DNA of 64,000 nt from Ecdyonurus torrentis (GCA_949318235.1 OX439131.1:33913430-33977429), one strand, 5' to 3'. Numbered from the stretch's first letter, positions 19,035 through 33,535 are shown. Numbers and translations: made by a program. Notes: generated by a model not told the origin, from the letters alone.

Positions 19035-19089
<55 letters not shown>
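19035..19089. repeat. (GA)n microsatellite
   Basis: About 54 bp of GA dinucleotides. Confidence 0.96.
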
Positions 19090-19091
<2 letters not shown>

Positions 19092-19432
19092 ATAGTATAG
19101 TATACTTATTTGTATGAAACTCTAATGAATCAAAGAAGTATTACTGAAAATATTTGCTTTTTATCAAACGTCCATGCAAATAATTATAGAAATACATTTA
19201 AAGTAGTTTCAGTTTTTTTTTTTACATTACAACTTATTTTGTTTCACTATTTTTAACTTCTTCTCTTACATAAATAATGCAACATGCAGTCATTCAATAC
19301 AATGATGGAAATTTAATAAAATTTGACGTGTGTTCTGAGATAAAATTGTGCCTTTCTTTGATATGAATTGCTATGAAATGTTATGTAACTTGATTATACT
19401 CGATATAGAATACACTTTATATATAAATACAT

Positions 19433-19587
<155 letters not shown>

Positions 19588-19646
19588 TCATGATATTTTG
19601 ATACAAGGGGAGCCAACTGACCGACTTCTTTCATGCTGTCACTTAC

Positions 19647-19718
19647 ATACATCTCCCACACCCTGACTTCTACATTTTCTTTTCGTAAGATCTGACGACA
19701 CTGCTCCTTCAAGCTTCT
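19647..19718 (-). other. Candidate internal exon (minus strand), unassigned
   Basis: On the minus strand a long pyrimidine tract (TTTTTTTTCTTCATTTTAAT) is followed by GAGAGTCAG and then 72 bases that read RSLKEQCRQILRKENVEVRV and WEMY. They are followed immediately by GTAAGT at 19646-19641, the consensus animal donor. Both borders are at phase 0 and the length is divisible by three. The peptide is rich in Glu, Arg, Gln and Val, unlike background. The frame stays open upstream to a TGA and downstream into the GT array, so the exon limits rest only on splice consensus. Product not recognised. It could join to 17509-17556 and 16111-16227 in the same phase. Confidence 0.3.
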
Positions 19719-19818
19719 CTGACTCTCGATTAAAATGAAGAAAAAAAATCGTAAAGAAGAAAAGAGGTTTGCGGCTGAAAGTGACAGTTTTGGAGATCAC
19801 GTCAAATTTTAGCAATAG

Positions 19819-19820
<2 letters not shown>

Positions 19821-19854
<34 letters not shown>
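19821..19854. repeat. Poly(T) run
   Basis: 34 consecutive T's. On the minus strand this is a long poly(A), but no recognisable retroposon body precedes it. Confidence 0.95.
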
Positions 19855-19855
<1 letters not shown>

Positions 19856-20921
19856 TATTGACTTTTTTGAGTCAAATTTAATGAAAATATTTCATACAAA
19901 ATATACTATTTATAGTTATTTTTTACTATTTTAAAGTTACTATTATCAAATATTAATGCATGTAAATACTATTTTAGTATTTTAAAGAAATTATTTTGTG
20001 ATATTGCAAGAAATTTTGCAATTTCATGGAAAACTTGCTCCTCACCACAATGATTTATGATGACAAGTAACCACAAATGAAAGCAAATTGTAGTCAGCTT
20101 TTTAACGATGAATATGTCAGTAAAAGTTTAACATATTATACATGACAAAGCATACAGGTAAAACATGAGGTGACGATTTTATACTTAATGACGTTGCACA
20201 TGCATAGCTTTTCAAATCTTATTCCATGCAGTACTATAATATTTATGATTACACATCGAAAATGTTATAAATCATGTTTTACACACACATATTTAAATTA
20301 AGCTTACATTTGTTTTTACCTTTTATTTGAACTACATGTCATATTAAATTTATTTTTCAAAACATAATTTTCTCAATGTTCAACAAAAGGGAGGAAAAAA
20401 AAGATTACATTTTACATTTTATATGTAATGTTATGAAATAATATGATAATATTTTTTTTCCTATTTACATGGAAACTAGAAACAAAAGCCTGAAGCTAAT
20501 TTTTATAATTAATTGAGCATTTTTATATTATAATATACATAAGTAAATATAGGTCATGAATTTAAAACACAGAAAGTTGTCATTTTGCCATTTTTGTTTA
20601 CTCTTACAGTATTGATCATTATTGTTCATGTAATAATGTTAATAAAATGAATAATTTTTCACATTTAATGTAAATAAGCTTGATATCGCAGTATTTGAAT
20701 TATTGAAAATTTATAGCATTCAATCATAGTTCAAATTTTCCATGAAATTAAATTGAATATTAGACCTTTCGATTTTTTGAATAGCTATCTGAAACAGTTT
20801 TTGTGCGTGTGATAGCAAATAAAAGAAGCATTTTGATTTTTACTTTAACAATATACCTTATCGTGAAATCATATATATTTATATATTATGTAAGTCCAGT
20901 ACAGTATAATGTAAGACATTC

Positions 20922-20922
<1 letters not shown>
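19855..20922. other. AT-rich non-coding stretch
   Basis: Nothing recognisable on either strand. Confidence 0.7.

Positions 20923-20973
<51 letters not shown>
20923..20973. repeat. (GA)n microsatellite
   Basis: About 50 bp of GA dinucleotides. Confidence 0.96.
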
Positions 20974-24085
<3,112 letters not shown>

Positions 24086-24092
24086 CTCTCTC

Positions 24093-24181
<89 letters not shown>
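24086..24181. repeat. (CT)n microsatellite
   Basis: About 95 bp of CT dinucleotides with one G near 24100. Open frames across it are artefacts. Confidence 0.98.
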
Positions 24182-24186
<5 letters not shown>

Positions 24187-24280
24187 CAAGAAAATCCTTG
24201 AAATTTTCTATAAAGGTTTTTTTAAGCGGCTTGTACTTCATAAAGCTGAAGATAACACAGTCGTTTCGTTTATTTTCAAA

Positions 24281-24283
<3 letters not shown>

Positions 24284-24314
<31 letters not shown>
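24284..24314. repeat. Poly(T) run
   Basis: About 31 consecutive T's. Confidence 0.95.
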
Positions 24315-24317
<3 letters not shown>

Positions 24318-26082
24318 TATTCTGTACAACGTAAAAATATCTTTTTAAATTTGAGCCTTTTGTACTCTACAAGATCTTAACATGAGAATCATTTTAAAAG
24401 TTAATATATAAATTTTTGTTGTAAAGAAGACTGTTTTCTAAATACGTCTCATGTCACCGACTTAAAACTGAAGTTTGGAGTCAAACTATGTTATTTAAAA
24501 AAAGTATATTTTTAAAGTGTAGTTTTAAGTTGCAAATATACTCCACGCTAATGCTTTTATAATAAACTTCTTAATGAGAAGGAAGGCTTAAATTATAACA
24601 TTACGTTATGAATAGAAGATATTCTAAGGAAGTTAAAGTTTTCCGTTAAAAATGAGTGTGCGTATTTTAAAGCAAAAGTAGTTTACCGTGACGGAAGTAA
24701 ACAGTAAATTAAGCAAAATTATTTTACTAATGTACAACAAAAATGTGTCTTAATTGTCTTAAAAGGATTATTTTTAATAAAACTTAAGGGTTTTAGTCAG
24801 AAAGCTTGTATCTCTATAATTAAAAAATGTGCTCCCCCCCCCCCTCCATTTTTTATTTAATTTAAAACTCCATAATAATTACTACCTGTTGTAATAATAT
24901 CAGGTTTGGTGATCATCAAATAAAGGGGGGAAACATTAAAATTAACACGCTGCTTTTTGGAATTGCTTTTGAGGATCTTAGCTGGAAAAAATGTACGAAA
25001 AATGTAACTTAGAAGAAAAAAAAAACTTAAAATTTAAAAAAAAATCTTAAATCTTTTTTTTTTTTTTTGAAGTTGTCTTATTTTTATATTACATTTTATT
25101 GTGCAAAATCTCAAAATTTTCTACCTTTGCAACTGTTGATTGAATAACCGCAGTACTACCTCAGTTTCAGCCTTAATGATATCTCGTATAACAAATTAGA
25201 AAAATAAATTTCATTGTATTCTATTATTTATATTTCATTAACAAGTGATAATTAAGAATACATATTACATAGGTTGTCAAATATATTATAAACAACTTTT
25301 TCTGCCATATTTATAACTCGCTTACTAGCCGTGACAGTTTGCGTTAGCAATATTTTATTGCCTAAACAACAACTGTTGTTAGCCAACAAATATATGACTT
25401 TCTAGCAACCGTTATTACGTCACCATATGGATGCAATAGCTTTTTTTTATTACTCTCACTTTATCAAATAAAAAACAAATTAATATTACAGTATCATATA
25501 AAGCTTTACACAACAAAATACTCAAGTAAAACGTTTGTCATAATCATTAATTAGTATTTCATACTTCATTAAAAAAAAACGTAATAATTTAACATAGTTA
25601 AAGCTTAAGAAGATTTTATTTTAGTTAAAACAAATACACAAACATTGAGTTTAAAGTTGAAACCAAAATTGTTTTAGTAAACATAAAAATAACGATTATT
25701 TGGCCAAATAATTTTAAGAGAAAAAAAGTTTAAAAACCAAATCATGTAAAATACCAACAATTTATTTGATAATCATGATATAATAGGATAATGTTATCAT
25801 GAATCTGTTATGCGGACCACAAAAGTAATGTTTTATGCATGACATCAGTTTAGTCGGAAAAAGGAATAATTCGTATTTTTTAACACAGGAAACATAAAGA
25901 GTCAAAAAGCTCTTGTATAAAAGCTAGCTAGATAAATTTGAAATGTACTCTGAAGTAGATTTATTTTTCCTAAAAAGATTTAAGCAATGTTGGTTGAAGT
26001 TAAAAACATTGGTTTAATTTATATAAAAAAATAGCTAAGATTATCCACCTCACCCCCTAGTAAGATATAATTAGATATCAAA

Positions 26083-26086
<4 letters not shown>
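24315..26086. other. AT-rich non-coding stretch
   Basis: No gene called. It holds a C-run near 24834-24845 and a G-run near 24925-24930, and a more complex patch at 25310-25440 that is open for about 25 codons on the minus strand with no recognisable product. Confidence 0.6.
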
Positions 26087-26120
<34 letters not shown>

Positions 26121-26224
26121 TATATAATATAATACATTAGAACAAACACTACTCACTTGTTGTTGAACGTAAGTATATAGTATATTTATATATGTGTGTG
26201 TGTGTGTGTATGTATATGTGTATA

Positions 26225-26261
<37 letters not shown>
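26087..26261. repeat. Cluster of short (AT)n and (GT)n arrays
   Basis: Interrupted AT arrays at about 26087-26128 and 26222-26261 flank a short GT run near 26192-26210. The two minus-strand frames here are repeat artefacts. Confidence 0.93.
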
Positions 26262-26262
<1 letters not shown>

Positions 26263-26316
26263 AAATTTTATAAAATCAATACCGTTTATTTGGCCATACT
26301 GGAGTACTGAAAAAGA

Positions 26317-26545
26317 TTGCTGAGCATAGGACAAACTTCATTTAAGGCAATTTTCTATGGGAAATTGCTTAATTTTTTGGTGTTCTTTTTCTCACATACT
26401 TGAGATAATAATTCAACATATTTACAGCATCAATGCTCTCAAACATATTGCATATTGTTTTTAAACCGGCATAATGAGTTATTTTCCTATGCCTCCCATG
26501 TTATTGAGCTATCCAACATGGCGTTGACTTTAAGAACAAATATAA
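26317..26545. mobile_element. Dispersed repeat D, copy 1 (no clear ends)
   Basis: Direct homology over about 225 bp with 30153-30345. Shared blocks include AGCATAGGACAAA (AGTATAGGACAAA in copy 2), TCAATGCTCTCAAA and TATGGCGTTGACTTTAA (CATGGCGTTGACTTTAA here). Copy 2 has terminal inverted repeats; this copy appears truncated or too decayed to show them. No coding capacity. Confidence 0.7.
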
Positions 26546-27470
26546 AATATTTGAAATTAAAGACTTATTTTTAAAGTAGCTTAGTATCAGTAATTTATTT
26601 ATGCTACAGTGTAAAAAAAAAAAAAATAAAAAAAAAATTAAATCACATTCTAACGATTTTGAAAGAAGCATAATACATTTTTCATTTAGTTTTCTTTTAT
26701 CTTACACATTAAAAAATAGATTCAATCTATAAAATTTTACCAAAAGACTTATAATAATACTTACGATTTATTTGAAATTATATAGAATATAGCCTTTTAT
26801 ATTTTAAACTATACAATATGATATTATAATGATAATGAAATATAAATTCATTGGTAGATATAATAAGATTAAGATGACAAGTTTTGGAAACACGACATTG
26901 TTATCAGTGGTAAGTTAGCATTAGGATGAGGGCCAACAAAACTTAGCTACTATAGCAGCATTGTCCCTGTTTTATTTTAATTTGTGATCCTTGGGGTAAA
27001 GAAGTTGAATTTGTCACATTTTATTACGTGATAAAATATTTTTGTATAAAATTCTTTTACCGTTTTAAAACTATAAAACTTTATATGATTTTATTACAGA
27101 TTACAGGAAGAGAAAAAAATCTTTAAAAACTTTATACAATATGAATATGAATGAGAAACTTTTTAATTTAACTTCTTAACTATAAATATTGCAACATTCA
27201 TCATAATTTAGTTGTAATGAATGAAAATTCATAAAAAATTTATCATAATATATAATTTTTTACTTAAGATTCTTTATTAATGAAGAGTAAATTTAATTTT
27301 TCTTTAAAATAGGTTAAAATTATTCAAAAGTTTAGTTTAAAAAGAAGAAAAAACTTTCCAGAACATTTTAAATGTTCACAGGAAGTCAAAGAAAAAAGTT
27401 TAAAACGTATAAAAAAGTAAGGATTCAACATTGTGCTAATTAGGCAGCGGAACAGTATTTTACTGTCACG
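26546..27470. other. AT-rich non-coding stretch
   Basis: A-rich tract at about 26611-26638. Otherwise nothing recognisable. Confidence 0.65.
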
Positions 27471-27505
27471 TTTGCCCGACATGTTGCATAACCTCCAGGA
27501 TACTG
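27471..27505 (+). repeat. Dispersed motif E, copy 1
   Basis: TTTGCCCGACATGTTGCATA followed by ACCTCCAGGATACTGTG. A closely related block occurs at 35888-35925 and 36660-36697. It lies just before the (GTTC)n array. Confidence 0.5.
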
Positions 27506-27540
27506 TGAACTATCGGAGAGCGGGTTAACTTTAGACTGTT

Positions 27541-28203
27541 ATTCATTCATTCATTCGTTCGTTCGTTCGTTCGTTCGTTCGTTCGTTCGTTCGTTCGTTC
27601 GTTCGTTCGTTCGTTCGTTCGTTCGTTCGTTCGTTCGTTCGTTCGTTCGTTCGTTCGTTCGTTCGTTCGTTCGTTCGTTCGTTCGTTCGTTCGTTCGTTC
27701 GTTCGTTCGTTCGTTCGTTCGTTCGTTCGTTCGTTCGTTCGTTCGTTCGTTCGTTCGTTCGTTCGTTCGTTCGTTCGTTCGTTCGTTCGTTCGTTCGTTC
27801 GTTCGTTCGTTCGTTCGTTCGTTCGTTCGTTCGTTCGTTCGTTCGTTCGTTCGTTCGTTCGTTCGTTCGTTCGTTCGTTCGTTCGTTCGTTCGTTCGTTC
27901 GTTCGTTCGTTCGTTCGTTCGTTCGTTCGTTCGTTCGTTCGTTCGTTCGTTCGTTCGTTCGTTCGTTCGTTCGTTCGTTCGTTCGTTCGTTCGTTCGTTC
28001 GTTCGTTCGTTCGTTCGTTCGTTCGTTCGTTCGTTCGTTCGTTCGTTCGTTCGTTCGTTCGTTCGTTCGTTCGTTCGTTCGTTCGTTCGTTCGTTCGTTC
28101 GTTCGTTCGTTCGTTCGTTCGTTCGTTCGTTCGTTCGTTCGTTCGTTCGTTCGTTCATTCATTCATTCATTCATTCATTCATTCATTCATTCATTCATTC
28201 GTT
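27541..28203. repeat. (GTTC)n tetranucleotide array with (ATTC)n edges
   Basis: A few ATTC units at 27541-27555 lead into about 600 bp (about 150 units, 27556-28155) of apparently uninterrupted GTTC, then about 11 ATTC units and a final GTTC. Every core unit carries a CpG (TTCG). The edge variant differs by G to A, which is what CpG decay would give. On the minus strand the array is open in more than one frame as an Asn-Glu-Arg-Thr repeat. This follows from the 4-base period with no stop codon and is not evidence of a gene. Array length may be limited or distorted by assembly. Confidence 0.98.
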
Positions 28204-28231
28204 CTAATTATAATAATAATAATAATAATAA
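28204..28231. repeat. (AAT)n short array
   Basis: About 28 bp of AAT trinucleotides separating the GTTC array from the more complex segment that follows. A second AAT run lies inside that segment at about 28436-28451. Confidence 0.9.
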
Positions 28232-28630
28232 TGGAAAAATGTTCCACCGCGCCCAGGAGAGGGTGAAACCCCAATGGAGGCGTTCAGGGCCTAGAGCCCA
28301 ATTAGCCATCAACTCGCCTCCTAGCAAAATGGTCACAATGTTTTGGGTAGTGGCAGGGTGCGTGCATCATGGCTTCAGTATGAGCCCGGTGCACGCAATA
28401 GCCCCCCACATCATCGAGTGTGGAGTTACAAAATCAAATAATAATAATAATGTGAATGGTCTGGTTAGCAAAGATTGGTTAAAAGCAAGAGAAAAGTTAA
28501 ACCTCGAGGACAGGCATTTACGTGTCATGCAGAAAGCTGCAGTTCTTAGCACAGCTAACATCGTGCGCAAAGTGCTTAGTTTGTGACCTCTCTGTATACC
28601 ACCTGCAGTTTCTGACATAATTGGTACTGA
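28232..28630 (+). other. Non-AT-rich segment with unassigned open frame (possible retrotransposon fragment)
   Basis: A plus frame with ATG at 28239 runs to TGA at 28586 (115 residues). The first half contains FHRAQERVKPQWRRSGPRAQ and MVTMFWVVAGCVHHGFS, then an Asn run encoded by AAT repeats, then DWLKAREKLNLEDRHLRVMQ and KAAVLSTANIVRKVLSL. The last 35-40 residues remind me of C-terminal tails of some non-LTR retrotransposon polyproteins, but this is a memory-based impression. The minus strand is also open for 123 codons (28367-28738), so the coding strand is uncertain. The segment differs sharply in base composition from its flanks and sits between two AAT runs, which suggests an inserted or decayed mobile-element piece rather than a host exon. 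Confidence 0.3.
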
Positions 28631-30060
28631 ATTATTCTCACTTTTACCTTGAATCAAGTAGGATTCCAGTGTTGGTTCTACAGAAGAAGAAAGAAAAGAA
28701 CTCATAATAATTATAAAACTAAAATTATATAAATACACTTAAAATTACAAGCAAAAAAAGTAATTTCGCAAAGTTGAACAGCTCTTGACTAGTATGCATA
28801 TAAGTAATGAATAATGAACCAATTTTTATTATTATTTTTGAAAACTTTAACCTCACATAACGTATATTGTTATTGATTTATTTTTAATCATTTTTAGGAT
28901 ATAAAAAACCCATTACTTTTCATCTCTTTCTTTTCTAGATTCAAGAGAGAAAACGAGAATTTCTATAAGGTTATTATAACAATCTTAATTAAATCGTGTC
29001 TTTCTTCTGAAGAACAGGATTACTAAATTTATACGACTCTTTAAAATTTAAAGTGGAATTAAATTTTTTGATCACATTGCTATTTAAATTAAATGTCATG
29101 TAGCGTATTAATTTTTTATTTTCATTAAATACCAACAATAGAATTTTACGTTACATTTTTCCCCTATTCTTTAAACTATAATATCAATGTTTTTGATCTA
29201 GAATTCAATTTATTTGGTACTATACCACGCTATTTTTAATACAAAAAGTATTATAAATTATTGTAAGATAAATAAGTAACTAGCCTCAAATTATTAAATT
29301 TATCAAAAAAATAATACAAATGAATATTTACTATATAGACAAATATTAAACGTAATAAGACTTAATAGCAACCTTAATTAACGTATTAAAATACAAACCA
29401 GAAAAAAACAGATAACAAAAAAGTTGAAAAGATAAAAAATGTAAATTAGTTTTTAGAGGAGCGTGCCAGTTCTTGTAGCACAAAACGCAATAAATACAAC
29501 CTTAAAGTAAAATAATAATATATATTCATTTTAATATACTAAAAACACTACTTGTATTAACATTATGTAAATAATATAAATATAATTTGCATAATAGTGA
29601 TCAGTTTTTTTTTTTTTTTTTTTTTTTTGAGAGAAAGTTTATAATATGTTGAAAAGAAAAATAAAGAAGAGATTTAAAATAACAACAACAGTTATCGTAT
29701 ATATTATAAAAGTTCATAAGTAGAGTATTATCAATCATAATTTTATATAACATTTAATTTAAAATTGTTAGTAAGTATAAATTTTTAAAAAAAACTTTTT
29801 TTTAAAGTCATTAAAATATATAATTTTGATATTTTTGTTGCTAATGCTATCAAAAACTCTCTAAAGTGTTCACTGAGTTGCACGGTTCACCACAATCAAT
29901 AAAACATCTCGTCAAAATCAGATGAGACAGCATGACGTGCTCTTATAGGAGCTGTCATTTATTAGAAGAATGAACAAATAAATTCTAACAGGACTTAAAA
30001 TGGGAGTAATATAATTTTGAATCATTTAGATATAAACTACAACTGGAAATTTCTGGCATT
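28631..30060. other. AT-rich non-coding stretch
   Basis: Contains a poly(T) run at 29605-29628. No gene or clear element. Confidence 0.65.
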
Positions 30061-30363
30061 TAGGGTGTGTGCACATGATGTCATTTTGAATGCTTTTCGA
30101 TGCTCTTCTTGAGCAATGAATAACATTGCTCAGTATAGGACAAATGTAGTTTTTGGCTATTTTCTTTAGAAAATTAGCTATTTTTTGTTATTTTTATTTT
30201 TATTGCACACTTGAGATACTAATTCACCCTGTTAACAGCCTCAATGCTCTCAAAAATATTGTGAAGTATTTTAAACTACCCAAATGAGTCATTTTCGTAT
30301 ACTGGTCCATGTTATTTAGCGCTCACTTATGGCGTTGACTTTAAAATGAATGAAACCACCCTA
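30061..30363. mobile_element. Dispersed repeat D, copy 2: TA-flanked element with short terminal inverted repeats
   Basis: Ends TAGGGTG (30061-30067) and CACCCTA (30357-30363) are mirror images and include TA at both junctions, consistent with TA target duplication as in Tc1/mariner-type MITEs. The body has an internal small hairpin (TTGAGCAATG/CATTGCTCAG) and a region matching 26317-26545. No coding capacity. Confidence 0.65.
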
Positions 30364-30944
30364 TACTGTATTTCATCTAATCAAAAATAAAATAAATTTG
30401 TAGAGAATATTTTCAAGTCATGTTTATACAATACAATATTTTTAATGTACAAAAGTTTTGATTGTATACAATTTCTATTAAAAATAAATTGAATTTTCTT
30501 CCTGTATATTCAGTACATGGAAAAAATATTACCCCGTGTGAACAGGCCATTATATTACTCCGTGTGAGCAGGCCATTAAGAAATATACACAACAATATAT
30601 TGCTAACAATGTATTTCACTTGTATTTTATGAAGTGTATCATAAAAATGTTATAAATAATTGTAAAATGACTTTGATATGATATGAAATGATATAATTGT
30701 AATTGAACATTTTACTTTATACATTTTTCAGCATACTGAATATATACCATAAGTAAACGGAATCATTAAAGAGCAATTTTTATTTTTATTTTAAAATAAA
30801 TATTTCAATAATAAACCAACTCAACCATAAAATAAATTATAATATTGAACCAATTTTTTTAAGTTAGCTGAAATATTATATAATATAATTAAATAGTTTT
30901 AAAATTATAATTTTAATACATCATTTGCTTATTCGTTTCATTAC
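30364..30944. other. AT-rich non-coding stretch with a 26-bp tandem duplication
   Basis: Apart from the 26-bp duplication listed separately at 30528-30579, nothing recognisable. A 68-codon minus frame at 30413-30619 spans the duplication and has background composition. Confidence 0.6.
30528..30579. repeat. 26-bp tandem duplication
   Basis: Two adjacent 26-bp units, ATTACCCCGTGTGAACAGGC... and ATTACTCCGTGTGAGCAGGC..., differing at about three positions. Confidence 0.85.
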
Positions 30945-30946
30945 TA

Positions 30947-32119
30947 GTCAGGGAAACAAGGGTTCTTATTTGGGAAAAAGCGGGACTTGGTGACAAAAGC
31001 ATGAAATTTTCAGGAATGATAGAGGTGACTGTAACAATCAATTTAAGCGAAAAAAATTTTTTTGGGCCAGAGCCGTTTTCGAGAAAATGACCTTTGAACT
31101 TTGACCTCGGATAAAATTACAAAATAATTTTTTGTGGCATTCAGAGCTACTTTATGAAAATTTTGCAAGAATAAAAAGTTGTTTATAATTAAATTTTACA
31201 TCACCCTAATTTTTTTCAAAACTGTGACGTCACCAAAAACAAAATGGCTGCCCATTGTTTTTTCGAAAGTGAGCTTTTTCATCGAATAAATCAATTTTTA
31301 CCATTGATAGACAAGAGCTAGAAACTTTAACACTAATTATTCTTAAAAATAATGTTGCTGAAATGCTACCCTCCAATACTTATGCAAATGAGATGAATAG
31401 ATGGCGCGAAATTCAAATTTTAGGTACCGCGCCTAGGAAGTTAATGCCAAACGTACATGATGTAAACAGTACGGATTCTTACGCAAATCTCGGAAAATTA
31501 GTTCTAAAGCATTGCAACTTGGTGCACATGAACTATAGACCCTAGCAGTTATTTTAAGTCTCAATACTTAATTTTTACCTTAGCCCGTCCGACCCTAAAG
31601 GACCCTCAAAAGTCTAAATTAAGGGTTTTTAATATTTTACACTAAAACTACCCAAGATAGAGGAAAATGTTAAATACAAAAAGTGTTGGGTATGTTTTTT
31701 ACATGCCCATGAAAATTTTCAAAATGCAGCGTTGCCAAATTTTAGCACAGGGTTGCCAGAAGTATGCCAGGAAGAGGTAAACTTGGATGGATTAGTACAA
31801 TAACTAGCTCAAATATTGCAAATAAACAATGAAATAAAATTGAAATGGTTCATACTATGTATAATTATATAATTCCTAGCTGAAACAACACAGCTGAAAT
31901 AAATAGGGGGGACTTTTCTTCCCCCCCCCCCCAAAAAAAAAAGTAAAACTCTCACTTGCTGTGCTATGCTAACATGTTAGATGATTTGATGTGAAATCTA
32001 AGGACTAGAAAAGGTTTTAATTAAGTTAAAACTTATCTATATAAATTTTTTAGGTTCTCGATTACGATTTGCGTATTTTACCGATCACTACGGTACACCC
32101 TTGGACCCCTGCAGCACTT
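30947..32119 (+). repeat. Foldback left outer arm
   Basis: Near-perfect inverted copy of 33937-35100. It includes CTGTGACGTCACC at 31222-31234 followed by AAAATGGCTGCC, a G6/C12 pair around 31905-31932, and an A-run after it. At the tip it has about 10 bases (GTTCTTATTT) missing from the right arm. Confidence 0.92.
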
Positions 32120-32189
32120 GAAAATATCATAATTTCAATCATGATTGACCTTTTTTGATTTATAAATATAAAAATGCTCTTTTTAGGTT

Positions 32190-32630
32190 CAAACTTTACT
32201 TTCAAACATTATTTAGGTTCTGTATCATCCCTCTACAATTAATAACCATCGCTAGAAACAAGCCTTGGCCTCGTGGCGTCAATTTAAATCTGTGGTGTTT
32301 TAATAAAACAACCCTTTTGAACTTAAAAAAATGCAATAATATTAGAATTAGATATAACTCAATACTGCAGTCTATGGTAAAGTACATTATGTGCGAAAGT
32401 TATGCAGGTCCTTTAGAATCATTTAGAGATTGGTACCCATTGTTAGGGTCACCCTAGAGACCCTATAGTGATCACCCTCAAAAAAGGTAAAGTTGAAGAC
32501 TTTGAGGTTTAATTTTATTTATTTCAATCATGCGGTACTACTCAAATTACATAGTAACATTATATATTAATAAAGTGTCTATCTATATAAATAAAATACA
32601 CCCCTTAAATCCTTGAGATCCTTACAAGGG
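32190..32630 (+). repeat. Foldback left inner arm (diverged)
   Basis: Inverted relative to 33118-33535 with clear substitutions and several indels. Shared blocks include ATTAATAACCATCGCTAGAA and GATTGGTACCCATTGTTAGG. A 100-codon plus frame here (32155-32457) has no conserved counterpart in the other arm, so I do not call it coding. Confidence 0.8.
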
Positions 32631-32830
32631 CTACTAATCTAAGACCATAACACCATAGTTTAATTTATGTATATACTCAAGTACACTGTGTGATGATATG
32701 TTGTCAATGTAAGCAATTATATTGGGTGCTTATGAATTTAATGCAACATATTGAGTTTTTAAATGTATATATCAGGGTTTTCAGGGTACACAATTTTTTT
32801 TTAATTAATGCTGTTCGTAAACAATAGTGT

Positions 32831-32930
32831 TGTTCGTAAACCCTGTTTTCTTGCACCAAAAAATGCGCATTCTATTTGATTAACCATAGCTGATCGTTAT
32901 TTTAGGAGCAGAGAACAGGCTTTACGAACA
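32831..32930. mobile_element. Palindromic MITE (family 2, copy a) at the foldback centre
   Basis: Ends TGTTCGTAAACCCTGTTTTC and GAGAACAGGCTTTACGAACA are inverted copies around a core with TTTGATTAACCATAGCTGATCG. The same core and ends occur at 61678-61782. An extra partial end, TGTTCGTAAACAATAGTG, precedes the left terminus, suggesting a nested or rearranged insertion. Confidence 0.75.
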
Positions 32931-33117
32931 TCATTATTTATATAATCCAAAAGTGTTTAACTATAGGGGCCAAAAATTATTTAAAAGTAACTGTAAAAAT
33001 AAAAACACTTTCGTTTATATAGCATCGATAATTAAGCTAACAACATGCAAGCATTATTTTTGACATAAATAGATTCTGTTTTGTATCCTGTTTTGTTGTT
33101 GTTGTTATTATTATTAA

Positions 33118-33535
33118 AAAGGTACCCCTTGTCCTTGTAAGGATATAAGGGTTGTATTTTATTTATATAGATAGACATATTTATTAATATAATATGTTAC
33201 TATGTAATTTGAGTATAGTACCGCACGATGACAATAAATAGAATTAAACCTCAAAAGTCTTCAACTTTACCTTTTTTGAGGGTCACAAGGGTGGCCCTAA
33301 CAATGGGTACCAATCGTTAAATGATTTTAAACAACCTGCATAACTTTTGCACATAATGTATTACCAGACTGTGTATCTAATATTTTTGCATTTTTTAAGT
33401 CAAAAGAGTTGTTGTTTTATTAAAACACCTCAAATTTAAATTGACGCCAAAATGCCAAGGCTTGTTTCTAGCGATGGTTATTAATTGTAGAGAGTTGCTA
33501 CAGATCCTAAATAATGTTTGAAGGTAAATTTTAAA
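33118..33535 (-). repeat. Foldback right inner arm (diverged)
   Basis: Minus-strand counterpart of 32190-32630, with many differences. It ends at the retrotransposon insertion that separates it from the right outer arm. Confidence 0.8.

Noticed and set aside
24834..24930. C-run and G-run pair as an inverted-repeat element like 11329-11457
   Set aside because: The flanking bases do not mirror each other, so it is probably two unrelated homopolymers.
27547..28162. Two overlapping 203-codon minus-strand frames of an Asn-Glu-Arg-Thr repeat
   Set aside because: They are the automatic translation of a GTTC tetranucleotide array in different frames. No flanking unique coding sequence or start context supports a protein.
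27541..28203. CRISPR array
   Set aside because: The repeat is a pure 4-bp tandem with no spacers, in a eukaryotic-looking background with no cas genes.
31363..31545. 60-codon frame MLPSNTYANEM... and its identical twin at 34512-34694
   Set aside because: The identity is explained by the near-identical outer arms of the foldback. The frame is short, unrecognised, and lies in arms with no other coding signal.
32155..32457. 100-codon frame in the left inner arm of the foldback
   Set aside because: The corresponding sequence in the right inner arm carries indels that break the frame, so it is not under coding constraint.
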